From: Ectothiorhodospiraceae bacterium
GTDB lineage: Bacteria; Pseudomonadota; Gammaproteobacteria; Nitrococcales; Aquisalimonadaceae
Reading direction: 5' to 3'
NCBI GenBank assembly: GCA_007130525.1
Contig: SLSJ01000067.1
Span: 1-44,466 of the forward strand
Length of the DNA: 44,466 nucleotides
Below, one piece after another: positions 1 through 9,156 of this stretch. A program made the position numbers and the translations under genes. The notes beneath the pieces are model-generated. The model was not told the DNA's origin. It did not search any database and worked only from the letters and a program-made list of their open reading frames with translations. How positions within the stretch are numbered: position 1 is the stretch's first letter; the number at the start of each line of letters is the position of its first letter.

Positions 1-7
1 ATGCGGG

Positions 8-3000
8 CTAGTATTCCACCCGCACCGCTCCCTCGCCGGACAGATCGTCGAGCCGCTGGATAAGTTCGTCGGTAGGCCGCACCCGCCAGGCGTCGCCAAA
101 ACGCAGCACGGCACTGGCGCCCTCTGCCGTGTACTCAAGCCAGACGGGGCAACGACCGTCGCGGAACGGTGCCAGGGTCTGCCGTAGCGAATCCAGGTGA
201 CCATTGGCAAGCTGTTGCCGATCCATCCGCATCACCAGGCGCTTGGCGTAGGCCTCACGTACTTCGCCTATGTCCAGCACCCGATCGGCGTTGATGCGCC
301 AGCCGTCAGAGAAATCGTCGAACCCCAGGTTGCCCTCCACCACCAGCAATTGATCCTTGTTGACGAGATGCCCGAACTTGCGGAACGCCTCGGTGAACAG
401 GGTCACCTCGATCCGCCCGGTGCGGTCGTCCAGCAGCAGCATCGCAATGCGGTTGCCGGACTGGGTGTTACGTACGCGTATGGACATCACAAGCCCGGCG
501 GCGATCACCCGTTTTTCCGCACCGGCACGCCCGGCTCCGGATTCGTCGCCGGCTCCGCCTCCGGAAATGAGCGTGTTGATGCGCCCCGTAACCACGCGCT
601 CCAGCTCTTTCTCGTAGCGGCTGATGGGGTGGCCGGTGAGATACAGTCCCAGCGTTTCCTTTTCCGCCTGCAGTCGTTCGTCGTCGTCCCATTCCGGCAA
701 GGCGGGCTGGCAGCTCCCGGCCGCGTCCTCGGCGGGCGTGGCGGCTTCCAGCCCGAACATGTCGTTCTGCCCGATCTCGGCATCACGGACGCGCTGCTCC
801 GCGGCCTTGAGGGCGGGACCGACCTGGGACATCAGGGTGGCGCGATTGGTACCGATGCTGTCCAGGCATCCGGCACGAACCAGTGCCTCCATCACGCGGC
901 GGTTCAGCCGGCGGACATCAATCCGGCGGCAGAGATCGAAGATGCCCGTGAATTCACCATTTGTCTCACGCTCGGAGACCACGGCTTCGATGGCGGCCTG
1001 TCCCACACCCTTCACCGCCCCCATTCCGTAGACCACCGTGGTCTCGTCCGCGGCGCGGAAACGGAACCCGGAGCGGTTGATGTCCGGCGGCAGCACGGTG
1101 AGCCCCATGTCCCGGCATTCCTCTATCAGCGTTACCACCTTGTCCGTGTGATCCATGTCCGAGGACAGTACGGCGGCCATGAACGGCGCGGGATAGTGGG
1201 TCTTGAGCCAGGCGGTCTGGTAGGAAAGCAGTGCATAGGCTGCCGAGTGCGACTTGTTGAAGCCGTAACCGGCAAACTTCTCCATGAGGTCGAAAATACC
1301 GGCGGCATGGGCCTCGCTGAGCCCCCGTCCGGTTGCTCCCTTGAGGAAAATTTCCCGCTGCTTGGCCATCTCCTCCGGTTTCTTCTTGCCCATGGCGCGG
1401 CGCAGGAGATCGGCACCCCCCAGGGAGTAACCAGCCAGTACCTGTGCAATGCGCTGAACCTGCTCCTGGTAGAGAATGACGCCGTAGGTCGGGCGCAGGA
1501 CGGGTTCCAGGTCCTGATGGTGGAGTTCGCGGTTCGGATAGGCGACCGCCGCCCGTCCCTGCTTGCGATCGATGAAATCGTCCACCATGCCAGATTGCAA
1601 CGGACCCGGCCGGAACAGCGCCACCAGCGCGATGATGTCCTCGAAGGAGTCCGGCTGCAGCCGCCGGATCAGATCCTTCATGCCCCGGGATTCGAGCTGA
1701 AAGACGGCCGTTGTCGCACAGCGTTTGAGCAGAGCGAAAGTCTGTCGGTCATCCAGCGGAACATCGGCAATGTCCAGGGCGGGTTCGCCCCGCTCCTCGC
1801 GTATCGCGTTCACCGCCTTCACGGTCCAGTCGATGATCGTGAGCGTGCGCAGCCCGAGAAAATCGAACTTCACCAGCCCCACGGCCTCGACGTCATCCTT
1901 GTCGTACTGGGTGGCCAGCGAGGCTCCGGACGGTTCGCAGTAGAGCGGCGAGAAATCGGTTAGCGCCGATGGCGCAATCACCACCCCGCCGGCGTGCTTG
2001 CCGACATTGCGCGCAAGCCCCTCCAGCTTCATGGCCAGGTCCAGCAGCGTGGCGATGTCCTCGTCGTTTTCATACAGCTCGCGGAGATCGGGCTCCTGTT
2101 CCAGCGCCTTGTCCAGTGTCATGCCGATTTCGAAGGGAATCAGCTTGGCAATGCGGTCGACAAAGCCATAGGGGTGGCCGAGCACGCGGCCCACGTCGCG
2201 CACCACGGCACGCGCAGCCATGGTGCCGTGAGTACAGATCTGGGACACCTTTTCGCGGCCGTACTTGGCGGCCACGTAATCGATGACGCGATCACGCCCT
2301 TCCATGCAGAAATCGATATCGAAATCCGGCATGGACACGCGTTCCGGATTGAGAAAGCGCTCGAACAGGAGGTCGTAGCGCAGAGGGTCCAGGTCGGTGA
2401 TGTCCAGTGCGTAGGCGACCAGGGAGCCGGCACCCGAACCACGTCCCGGACCCACCGGTATACCGTTCTCCTTGGCCCAACGGATGAAGTCGGCCACGAT
2501 CAGGAAGTAGCCGGGGAAGCCCATCTGGATTATCACGTCCAGCTCTTGGTTGAGCCGCTCCACGTACTGCTCATGCGTTTCCGTGACGTTGTCTGCCTGG
2601 GTGGCGGCCGGTTTTCGCAGGCGACGTTCAAGCCCGGCATGGGCCTCGCGGCGCAGGTACTCGTCGATGGTCAGGCCGTCAGGTACGGGAAACTCGGGGA
2701 GGAAGTTCTCGCCCAGACGGATATCCAGGTTGCAGCGACGGGCGATTTCCAGCGTGTTCTCGATCGCTTCCGGGATATCGGAAAACAGCTCCGCCATCTC
2801 GGTAGCGCTGCGCAGGTACTGTTGATCGCTGTAGTTTCTTGGCCGACGAGGGTCGGCAAGGGTACGTCCCTCATGAATGCAGACACGGGCCTCGTGGGCG
2901 TCGAAATCCTCGGGTCGGAGGAAGCGCACGGCGTTGGTCGCGACCACCGGCGCCTGCCGCTCGGCAGCCAGTGCAACCGCCGCATGGAGGTGATCCTCGT

Positions 3001-3529
3001 CCCCGGCCCGCCCGGTTCGCTGCAATTCCAGGTAGTAATCATCCGGCAATAACCGGAGCCAGAAATCGAGCCGTCTTGCCGCCGCTTCCGTGTCGCCGGC
3101 AAGCAGCGTCTGGCCCACGTCGCCCTCCCGGGCCCCGGAGAGGACGATCAGGCCCTCGTGGTCCTCGCGCAACCAGTCCCGGGATACCGTCGGGCGATCG
3201 CCCTGCTGACCCTCCAGGTAACTGCGCGAGATGAGCCGGGTGAGTGTCGTGTAACCGGAGGTATTGCGGACCAGGGCCGTTATCCGTGAGCGGCCCAGGG
3301 GCAACTCCGGATCATCCACCCACAGATCCGCGCCCACGATGGGCTTGATCCCTGCCGCGAGCGCCGCGCGATAAAACTTCACCATCCCGTACAGATTGGC
3401 CTGGTCGGTGATGGCGACTGCCGGCATTCCCTGTTCCGCCAACGTGCGCATCAGCGGCCTGATGCGGACAATGCCGTCCACAAGCGAGAACTCGGTATGC
3501 AGATTCAGATGTACGAATGCTGTGGGCAT
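8..3529 (-). CDS. dnaE: DNA polymerase III alpha subunit
   Basis: This is the catalytic subunit of the replicative DNA polymerase III. The 1173-residue protein matches the usual length of about 1160 for DnaE. An N-terminal PHP domain (about residues 1-280) starts with the HLNLHTEFS motif. The polymerase core carries GPGRGSGAGS and then PDFDIDF, with the first two catalytic aspartates at about 402 and 404. KFDFLG supplies the third at about 556. A helix-hairpin-helix region and an OB fold (around residues 1000-1080) follow. The ATG at 3527-3529 fits the family N-terminus. In E. coli dnaE directly follows rnhB in the lpx operon. Here a plus-strand three-gene module separates it from rnhB, so dnaE probably has its own promoter in the 161-base divergent gap. 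The stop codon lies within the first 10 bases of the window. Confidence 0.98.
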   Translation of the reverse strand: MPTAFVHLNLHTEFSLVDGIVRIRPLMRTLAEQGMPAVAITDQANLYGMVKFYRAALAAGIKPIVGADLWVDDPELPLGRSRITALVRNTSGYTTLTRLISRSYLEGQQGDRPTVSRDWLREDHEGLIVLSGAREGDVGQTLLAGDTEAAARRLDFWLRLLPDDYYLELQRTGRAGDEDHLHAAVALAAERQAPVVATNAVRFLRPEDFDAHEARVCIHEGRTLADPRRPRNYSDQQYLRSATEMAELFSDIPEAIENTLEIARRCNLDIRLGENFLPEFPVPDGLTIDEYLRREAHAGLERRLRKPAATQADNVTETHEQYVERLNQELDVIIQMGFPGYFLIVADFIRWAKENGIPVGPGRGSGAGSLVAYALDITDLDPLRYDLLFERFLNPERVSMPDFDIDFCMEGRDRVIDYVAAKYGREKVSQICTHGTMAARAVVRDVGRVLGHPYGFVDRIAKLIPFEIGMTLDKALEQEPDLRELYENDEDIATLLDLAMKLEGLARNVGKHAGGVVIAPSALTDFSPLYCEPSGASLATQYDKDDVEAVGLVKFDFLGLRTLTIIDWTVKAVNAIREERGEPALDIADVPLDDRQTFALLKRCATTAVFQLESRGMKDLIRRLQPDSFEDIIALVALFRPGPLQSGMVDDFIDRKQGRAAVAYPNRELHHQDLEPVLRPTYGVILYQEQVQRIAQVLAGYSLGGADLLRRAMGKKKPEEMAKQREIFLKGATGRGLSEAHAAGIFDLMEKFAGYGFNKSHSAAYALLSYQTAWLKTHYPAPFMAAVLSSDMDHTDKVVTLIEECRDMGLTVLPPDINRSGFRFRAADETTVVYGMGAVKGVGQAAIEAVVSERETNGEFTGIFDLCRRIDVRRLNRRVMEALVRAGCLDSIGTNRATLMSQVGPALKAAEQRVRDAEIGQNDMFGLEAATPAEDAAGSCQPALPEWDDDERLQAEKETLGLYLTGHPISRYEKELERVVTGRINTLISGGGAGDESGAGRAGAEKRVIAAGLVMSIRVRNTQSGNRIAMLLLDDRTGRIEVTLFTEAFRKFGHLVNKDQLLVVEGNLGFDDFSDGWRINADRVLDIGEVREAYAKRLVMRMDRQQLANGHLDSLRQTLAPFRDGRCPVWLEYTAEGASAVLRFGDAWRVRPTDELIQRLDDLSGEGAVRVEY

Positions 3530-3690
3530 GCTCGACTTCGTAGTGGCCTTGCTTCATCCTTGCCGGTTGCAGCGCCGCCGGAGCCGGGGAAGCAACCGCG
3601 CGTTGGTGGCAGGTATTATGAACAACCCGCTCCGTCACAGGAACCGGCCAATTGCTCCGGTAACCGCGGCGGGGACCGGACCCGCGATCC
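3530..3690. promoter_or_regulatory. Divergent intergenic region between dnaE and second lpxA
   Basis: This 161-base spacer lies between divergently read dnaE and the lpxA-gnnA-gnnB module, so promoters for both are expected here. The AT-rich patch at 3614-3620 reads TATTAT on the plus strand and CATAAT on the minus strand, so it could act as a -10 for either direction. No convincing -35 is visible for either. The assignment is positional and weak. Confidence 0.3.
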
Positions 3691-4464
3691 ATGATTCATG
3701 ACACGGCCACCGTAGACCCCGATGCGTACCTCGGCGAGCGCGTTCGCGTGGATGCCCATGCCGTAATCGGCGCCGGTGTGCGGATCGGTGACGACTGCGA
3801 GATCGGACCCCATGCAGTGCTCCAGGGCCCCATGACCATGGGCCGCGGCAACAGCGTTGCCGCCCATGCGGTGCTTGGTGGCCCACCCCAGGATCGCGGC
3901 TACGCCGGCGAACCGACCAGGCTCGAAATCGGTGAGCGCAATGTGCTGCGCGAGTTCGTCACCATCCACCGTGCCACCACCAAGGATACCTGGGTGACAC
4001 GGGTTGGCGACGACAACTACATCATGGCCTATGCCCATATCGGTCACGACTGCATCGTCGGCAACCATGTCACCATGGCCAACGGGGCCACGCTGGCAGG
4101 TCATGTCACGGTTGGCGATCATGTCAATATCGCCGGGCTTTGCGCCATTCACCAGTTCGCCCGGATCGGTAGCCACGCCATGCTCGGGGGCGGCACCATG
4201 GCGCCCATGGACATTCCTCCCTATGCCATGGCCTCGGGCAATCACGCCAGACTGTACGGTCTTAACCGCCGCGGCCTGAAACGCAACGGTTTCAGCGCCG
4301 AGGAAATCAGCCAGATCCGCCATGCATACCGCCTGCTGTTCGATTCCGGGCTCCGTCTGGAGCAGGCGTTGCAGGCCATAGAGGCCGCTCCCGAGCTGAC
4401 CTGCCAAAGGATTGCCGACCTGGTGACTTTCATCCGTGGAAGCAAGCGAGGCCTGACTCGATGA
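3691..4464 (+). CDS. Second LpxA-type acyl-ACP--UDP-sugar acyltransferase
   Basis: A 257-residue left-handed beta-helix acyltransferase closely resembling LpxA, the first enzyme of lipid A synthesis, which moves a 3-hydroxyacyl chain from ACP to position 3 of UDP-GlcNAc. Hexapeptide repeats run to about residue 185. TIHR (91-94) and AHIGHD with catalytic His119 are present, and the helical C-terminal domain typical of LpxA is complete. The acyl chain ruler position (E. coli Gly173) is Gly167 here, which predicts long chains. It overlaps gnnA by four bases (ATGA), so the two are translationally coupled. From that context I infer that its substrate is UDP-GlcNAc3N, giving an amide-linked chain. 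This is a paralogue of the lpxA at 8386-9156, which has Met at the ruler position. A sugar O- or N-acyltransferase outside lipid A is a less likely alternative. Confidence 0.88.
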   Translation: MIHDTATVDPDAYLGERVRVDAHAVIGAGVRIGDDCEIGPHAVLQGPMTMGRGNSVAAHAVLGGPPQDRGYAGEPTRLEIGERNVLREFVTIHRATTKDTWVTRVGDDNYIMAYAHIGHDCIVGNHVTMANGATLAGHVTVGDHVNIAGLCAIHQFARIGSHAMLGGGTMAPMDIPPYAMASGNHARLYGLNRRGLKRNGFSAEEISQIRHAYRLLFDSGLRLEQALQAIEAAPELTCQRIADLVTFIRGSKRGLTR

Positions 4465-5429
4465 AACCACTGCGCGCCGCCGTTATCGGAACCGGTTATC
4501 TGGGCCAGTTTCACGCCGAAAAGTACGCCGCCCTCCCCGACACGGAACTGGTAGCCGTGGTCGATGCGGATATGGGCCGGGCCAACGAAACGGCGAAGCG
4601 GCTCGGCTGCCAGGCGCTGAGTAGTCATGCCGACCTGGCGGGGCGCGTTGATGCCGTCAGCATCGTGGTACCGACACGGCTGCACCATGCTGTGGCCATG
4701 GACATGCTCACAGCCGGCATCCACGTGCTGGTGGAGAAACCCATCACGGTCACCACCGCAGAGGCCGCCGAACTCGTTGATCTTGCCAGCGCCCGCGATC
4801 TGCGGCTGCAGGTGGGCCACCTGGAACGTTTCAACCCCGCGGTGCTTGCACTGTCGGAGATGGTGACGGAACCGATGTTCATCGAATCCCATAGGCTTGC
4901 TCCGTTCAATCCCCGCGGCGCCGACGTAAGCGTGGTGCTGGACCTGATGATTCACGATATCGACATCATCCTCAACCTGGTGGGGCGTCCGGTGACACGC
5001 ATCGACGCCAACGGGGTTCCGGTGATTTCGAACGACATCGACATCGCCAACGCCCGCATCCAGTTCGACAACGGCTGCGTCGCCAACGTCACCGCCAGCC
5101 GCGTCAGCCTCAAGAGCGAACGCAAGATGCGCCTGTTTCAATCCAACGCCTATATCGCGCTTGATTTCCAGAACCGCAGCCTGGACGTGCGCCGAAAGGG
5201 CGAGGGCGAGACGCATCCCGGCATCCCCGACATACACAGCGAACAGGTGGCATGCGATTCCGGCGATGCGCTGATGAGCGAGATCAAGGCCTTCCTGGGC
5301 AGCATCCGTCGCGGAGAGCGGCCCATCGTCAGCGGTGAGGACGGGATGCGGGCACTGGCCACGGCAATCGAAATCGGCCGCCAGTTACGGGAAAATCCGC
5401 TGCCCGGACAGGCGGCACCGGATGCGTAG
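4461..5429 (+). CDS. gnnA: GnnA-type UDP-GlcNAc 3-dehydrogenase (Gfo/Idh/MocA family)
   Basis: A 322-residue NAD-dependent sugar dehydrogenase of the Gfo/Idh/MocA family. The N-terminal Rossmann fold has GTGYLG (10-15), and the family EKP motif is at 92-94. GHLERFNP (119-126) and the HDID motif (165-168) follow in the substrate domain. GnnA of Acidithiobacillus ferrooxidans oxidises the 3-hydroxyl of UDP-GlcNAc to a ketone, which GnnB then aminates. The assignment rests on the adjacent aminotransferase and on the LpxA-like gene it overlaps by four bases upstream, since the family alone does not fix the substrate. A WbpB-like dehydrogenase acting on UDP-GlcNAcA is an alternative, but no other O-antigen genes are nearby. 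Confidence 0.82.
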   Translation: MKPLRAAVIGTGYLGQFHAEKYAALPDTELVAVVDADMGRANETAKRLGCQALSSHADLAGRVDAVSIVVPTRLHHAVAMDMLTAGIHVLVEKPITVTTAEAAELVDLASARDLRLQVGHLERFNPAVLALSEMVTEPMFIESHRLAPFNPRGADVSVVLDLMIHDIDIILNLVGRPVTRIDANGVPVISNDIDIANARIQFDNGCVANVTASRVSLKSERKMRLFQSNAYIALDFQNRSLDVRRKGEGETHPGIPDIHSEQVACDSGDALMSEIKAFLGSIRRGERPIVSGEDGMRALATAIEIGRQLRENPLPGQAAPDA

Positions 5430-5434
5430 TTTGC

Positions 5435-5441
5435 AAGGAGG
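5435..5441 (+). promoter_or_regulatory. Strong Shine-Dalgarno of gnnB
   Basis: AAGGAGG lies 10 bases before the ATG at 5452 and fixes the start of the aminotransferase gene. It is an almost complete anti-16S match, stronger than most in this window. Confidence 0.75.
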
Positions 5442-5451
5442 GGTTTGAAAA

Positions 5452-6549
5452 ATGATTCCGATGGTCGACCTGAAGGCCCAGTACGCGGATCTGCGTCCGG
5501 AAATCGATCAGGCACTCGCCGAAGTCCTCGATAGCGCCCAGTTCATCCTGGGTCCCAACGTGAAGGCGTTCGAACAGGAAGCCGCCAGGTACCTCGGCGT
5601 GGATCACGCAGTGGCCTGTGCCTCGGGGACCGACGCGCTTCACCTGGCACTGGCGGCCACCGGCATCGGCCCGGGTGACGAGGTGATCACCACCCCGTTC
5701 ACGTTCATTGCCACCGCCGAGGCCATCTGCTATGTCGGCGCCACCCCGGTATTCGTCGATATCGACCCGCGCAGCTTCAACCTCGACCTGGAGCGAGTGG
5801 CCGCGGCTATAACCGAGCGCACGCGCGCGGTCATGCCGGTGCACCTGTTCGGTCAGGCGGTGGACATGCCCGCGCTGCGGAAGCTTGCAGACAACCATGG
5901 CCTGTTGCTCATCGAGGACTGCGCCCAGTCCTGGGGCGCGACCCGCGATGGCGGGCAAACGGGAAGTTTCGGAGCGGCGGGATGCTACAGTTTCTTTCCG
6001 AGCAAGAACCTGGGCTGCTACGGCGACGGCGGCCTGGTCGCCACCGGCTCTCCCACGATTGCGGAGGAACTGAAGGTACTGCGCAACCACGGCAGCCGCG
6101 AGCGCTATCACCATCACGTGATCGGTTACAACAGCCGCCTGGACGAGATGCAGGCCGTGATACTGCGCGCAAAGCTTCGTCGCATAGACCGTTACAACGA
6201 CGGCAGGCGCCGGGCAGCCCGGGCCTACAACGACGCGCTGAAGGATGTACCCGGAATCACCACACCCTGGGAGGATCCGGCGGGTCAGCATGTCTACCAC
6301 CAGTACACGCTGCTGTCGGACTGCCGCGACGCCATCGTCAAGGCCCTGCAGGCGGAGCAGATCGGCTGCGCCGTCTACTACCCCATACCGCTTCACCAGC
6401 AGGAAGTATTCAGGAAACGGCACGGCCATTTGTCGCTTCCCGTGACCGAGGACGTGTCGCGACGCTGCCTGTCACTGCCGATGTTCCCGGAACTGGGCGA
6501 TGACCAGATCGCCAGGATCGTCGAGGTGATACGCAAGGCGGCTGAATAG
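5452..6549 (+). CDS. gnnB: GnnB-type PLP sugar aminotransferase (DegT/DnrJ/EryC1/StrS family)
   Basis: A 365-residue PLP-dependent sugar aminotransferase. Family marks include ASGTDALHLAL (57-67), TPFTFIATAE (81-90), EDCAQ with the PLP-binding Asp156, and SFFPSKNLG with the Schiff-base Lys185. In the GnnA/GnnB pathway it transfers an amino group from glutamate to the 3-keto sugar, giving UDP-GlcNAc3N, the donor for 3-amide-linked lipid A. The gene follows gnnA after 22 bases with its own strong ribosome binding site. It ends 62 bases before the convergent rnhB stop. The family is certain. The sugar specificity is inferred from the LpxA-like gene and gnnA beside it. Confidence 0.83.
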   Translation: MIPMVDLKAQYADLRPEIDQALAEVLDSAQFILGPNVKAFEQEAARYLGVDHAVACASGTDALHLALAATGIGPGDEVITTPFTFIATAEAICYVGATPVFVDIDPRSFNLDLERVAAAITERTRAVMPVHLFGQAVDMPALRKLADNHGLLLIEDCAQSWGATRDGGQTGSFGAAGCYSFFPSKNLGCYGDGGLVATGSPTIAEELKVLRNHGSRERYHHHVIGYNSRLDEMQAVILRAKLRRIDRYNDGRRRAARAYNDALKDVPGITTPWEDPAGQHVYHQYTLLSDCRDAIVKALQAEQIGCAVYYPIPLHQQEVFRKRHGHLSLPVTEDVSRRCLSLPMFPELGDDQIARIVEVIRKAAE

Positions 6550-6611
6550 GGGGAGTGCGTTCAGCCTCGATCGGCGCGGCAAGAACTCGGTGCGGACCGA
6601 TGGGGAAGGCA

Positions 6612-7232
6612 TCACGTCGCCCGTGATGCCGCCTCCCTGACCGGGGCAAAGCTCAGCCGATGCTCCGGGGTTGGCCCGTAACGTCTCAGCGCCGCCACAT
6701 GCTGCGGCGTCGGATAGCCCTTGTGACGGTCGAAGCCATAGTCCGGATAGCGATCATGGAGCACGAGCATGTCGGCATCCCGTGCCACTTTGGCGAGGAT
6801 CGACGCGGCGCCGATGACCTCCACGGAACCATCTCCACCGACCACGGCTTCCGCCGAGCACGGCAACCCCTGCGGGCAGCAATTGCCGTCGATCAGCGCA
6901 CTGGTCGCGGGCACTGGCAGGGCTTCCAGCGCCCGACGCATGGCAAGCATGGACGCCTGCAGGATATTCATGGCGTCGATTTCCGCGGCTGTAGCCCACG
7001 CCACCGCCCACGCCAGCGACCGCTCTCTCAGGGTCCTCGCCAGGGATTCCCGCCGTCGCGCCGTCAATCGCTTGGAATCACCGATGCCGGAAACACCGCA
7101 CGCGGGGTCGAGAATCACGGCCGCGGCAACCACGGGACCAGCCAGCGGTCCCCTGCCGGCCTCGTCCACACCGGCGATTGATGCACCGGAGATGCGCGCG
7201 TCGAGATAACGACCGCCCCATTCCACGCGCAT
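6612..7232 (-). CDS. rnhB: Ribonuclease HII
   Basis: RNase HII cleaves the RNA strand of RNA-DNA hybrids and removes misincorporated ribonucleotides. [14 protein letters not shown] carries the catalytic Asp-Glu pair near residues 23-24. ALIDGN and the C-terminal [11 protein letters not shown] are also typical. I set the start at the ATG at 7230-7232, which overlaps the lpxB stop as TGATG. This gives 206 residues and a family-like N-terminus. The open frame extends upstream to 7292 but that part lies inside lpxB. The gene closes the long minus-strand envelope cluster and converges on gnnB. Confidence 0.95.
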   Translation of the reverse strand: MRVEWGGRYLDARISGASIAGVDEAGRGPLAGPVVAAAVILDPACGVSGIGDSKRLTARRRESLARTLRERSLAWAVAWATAAEIDAMNILQASMLAMRRALEALPVPATSALIDGNCCPQGLPCSAEAVVGGDGSVEVIGAASILAKVARDADMLVLHDRYPDYGFDRHKGYPTPQHVAALRRYGPTPEHRLSFAPVREAASRAT

Positions 7233-8374
7233 CAGTGACGTTGCTCCAGCAAGCGGACTACAGCGGCTGCGGCCTCGTGGTCGGCATTGCACCTGAGCTG
7301 TTCGTGCATTGCACGGAACGCCTCCATCAGGGCCTTTCGCTCTTCAACATCATCGAGCAATCGAAGCATTGCGGGTCCGAGCGTGTCCACCTTCGCGTCG
7401 TCCTGGGCGAACTCGTCCACCAGCTTGCGACCTGCTATCAGGTTGGGCATGGCGAAATACGGCACCTTGATCAGACGCCTGGCGAGCCACCCCGTCAGGG
7501 CCGATACCCTGTAGGCAACCACCATCGGCCGCTGATGCAGCATGGTCTCCAGGGTTGCGGTACCGGATGCGAGCAACACGGCGTTGGCCGCCGTCATGCA
7601 TTCCCGCGCCCGGCCCGATACCAGTTGCACCGGCAAGTCGGCGTGTTGAGCGGCCAGAATGGATTCCAGATAGGCCCGGATGCGCTCCGTTGCGCAGGGC
7701 AGGATGAACCGCACCGAGGGCCGCTGCTGCCGGAGCCAGGCGGCGGTGTCGAGGAACACCGGGCCGAGTGCCTGCGCCTCGCTCATGCGGCTGCCCGGGA
7801 GTATGGCGACGACCAGGGCCGGAGGCGGTGGGAGATCCAACGCCCGCCGCCCCGCCTCACGATCAGGGTCAAGCGGTATCTCGTCCGCCAGCGGGTGACC
7901 CACGAACGTAACCGGCACGCCGTGACGGGCAAAGAAATCACGCTCGAAGGGAAAGATGCTCAGCATCAGATCGACGGCCCGCCGGATTTTCTTCACCCGC
8001 CCCTGCCGCCAGGCCCAGACCGTGGGGCTGACATAATGCACCGTTGGAATACCCGCTTGCCGGAGCCGTTGTTCCAGACCGAGATTGAAATCCGGTGCGT
8101 CGATGCCGATGAACACGTCCGGCGGGTCACGCAGCATGCGACGAACGAGATCCCGGCGAATTCGCAATAATTCGGGCAGATGGCGCAGGACCTCCACCAG
8201 CCCCATCACTGACAGGCGTTCCATCGGATAATACGATTGCACGCCCTCGGCCAGCATCCGCTCGCCGCCTATGCCTTCAAACGCCACCTCGGGATGCAGG
8301 GCCCTGAGTTCACGCATCAGGCCTGCGCCCAGCAGATCTCCCGACAGCTCACCGGCGACGATGCCAACGCGCAT
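7232..8374 (-). CDS. lpxB: Lipid-A-disaccharide synthase
   Basis: LpxB joins 2,3-diacylglucosamine-1-phosphate to UDP-2,3-diacylglucosamine to form the lipid A disaccharide at the inner membrane. The 380-residue length is typical. Recognisable motifs are GELSGD near the start, [28 protein letters not shown] and ASGTATLE. It lies 11 bases after lpxA and overlaps rnhB by one base, so it belongs to the lpx operon. If the gnn module works as inferred, this LpxB must also accept precursors with an amide at position 3. Confidence 0.97.
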   Translation of the reverse strand: MRVGIVAGELSGDLLGAGLMRELRALHPEVAFEGIGGERMLAEGVQSYYPMERLSVMGLVEVLRHLPELLRIRRDLVRRMLRDPPDVFIGIDAPDFNLGLEQRLRQAGIPTVHYVSPTVWAWRQGRVKKIRRAVDLMLSIFPFERDFFARHGVPVTFVGHPLADEIPLDPDREAGRRALDLPPPPALVVAILPGSRMSEAQALGPVFLDTAAWLRQQRPSVRFILPCATERIRAYLESILAAQHADLPVQLVSGRARECMTAANAVLLASGTATLETMLHQRPMVVAYRVSALTGWLARRLIKVPYFAMPNLIAGRKLVDEFAQDDAKVDTLGPAMLRLLDDVEERKALMEAFRAMHEQLRCNADHEAAAAVVRLLEQRH

Positions 8375-8385
8375 GCCGGCCGCCC

Positions 8386-9156
8386 TCAGCGAACGATGCC
8401 GCGTTCGGACGCGCGCAGAAACTGGAGCAACGGTTCCACGGCAGGGGTTGCTTCGGCGATGTGCGCCACGTTCTCAATGGCCTGCTCCAGGCGCAGTCCC
8501 GACTTGTACACGCTGCGGTAGGCGCGGCGGATCGCCTGGATCTCGGTTCGCCCAAAATTTCGGCGCTTGAGCCCTTCGGCATTGATTCCGTGTGGCTGGG
8601 CAGGATTGCCGGCAACCGTCACGAAGGGAGGCACGTCCTGCTTGACGCAGCTGCCCATGGAGGTGAACGCGTGGGCACCGACGCGACAGAATTGATGCAC
8701 GAGGGTGAATCCGCCCAGGATCGCGTCATGATCCACCAGCACATGCCCGGCCAGGGAAGCACCATTGGCGAACACGGTCCGGTCACCGATCACGCAGTCA
8801 TGCGCAATATGGACATAGGCCATGATCCAGTTGTCGTCACCAATGGTGGTAACGCCGCGATCCTGCGCGGTCCCGCGATGGATGGTCACGAACTCGCGAA
8901 TGGTGTTGCGATCGCCGATTTCAAGGCATGTCGCCTCTCCACCGTACTTCTTGTCCTGGGGCTCCTCGCCTACGGACGCGTACTGATAGATCCGGTTTTC
9001 CCTGCCCAGTCGCGCCGGCCCCCGCAGCGTGACGTGAGGACCTATGACGCAATCATCGCCGATGTCCACGTCAGGCCCGATCAGGGTATACGGACCTACA
9101 CGCACATTCGCACCCAGCCGGGCCGCCGGATCGACTAGGGCCGTGGGGTGAATCAA
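8386..9156 (-). CDS. lpxA: UDP-N-acetylglucosamine O-acyltransferase, cluster copy
   Basis: This is the LpxA of the conserved lpxD-fabZ-lpxA-lpxB cluster. It has hexapeptide-repeat beta-helix motifs, TIHRG at 91-95, VHIAHD with catalytic His119, and a helical C-terminus. The chain-length ruler (E. coli Gly173) is Met167, in TSMGS. In Pseudomonas aeruginosa a Met at this site restricts the enzyme to 10-carbon chains, so a short-chain preference is predicted. I chose the TTG at 9154-9156 because it gives MIHPTA, the family N-terminus, and overlaps the fabZ stop as TTGA. A GTG at 9180 would add eight unlikely residues inside fabZ. It is a paralogue of the gnn-linked copy at 3691-4464. Confidence 0.94.
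   Translation of the reverse strand: MIHPTALVDPAARLGANVRVGPYTLIGPDVDIGDDCVIGPHVTLRGPARLGRENRIYQYASVGEEPQDKKYGGEATCLEIGDRNTIREFVTIHRGTAQDRGVTTIGDDNWIMAYVHIAHDCVIGDRTVFANGASLAGHVLVDHDAILGGFTLVHQFCRVGAHAFTSMGSCVKQDVPPFVTVAGNPAQPHGINAEGLKRRNFGRTEIQAIRRAYRSVYKSGLRLEQAIENVAHIAEATPAVEPLLQFLRASERGIVR

Noticed and set aside
197-1963. 588-codon plus-strand frame opposite dnaE
   Set aside because: It lies wholly antisense to a well-conserved gene, and its composition (many His, Gln and Gly) is that of a GC-rich shadow frame.
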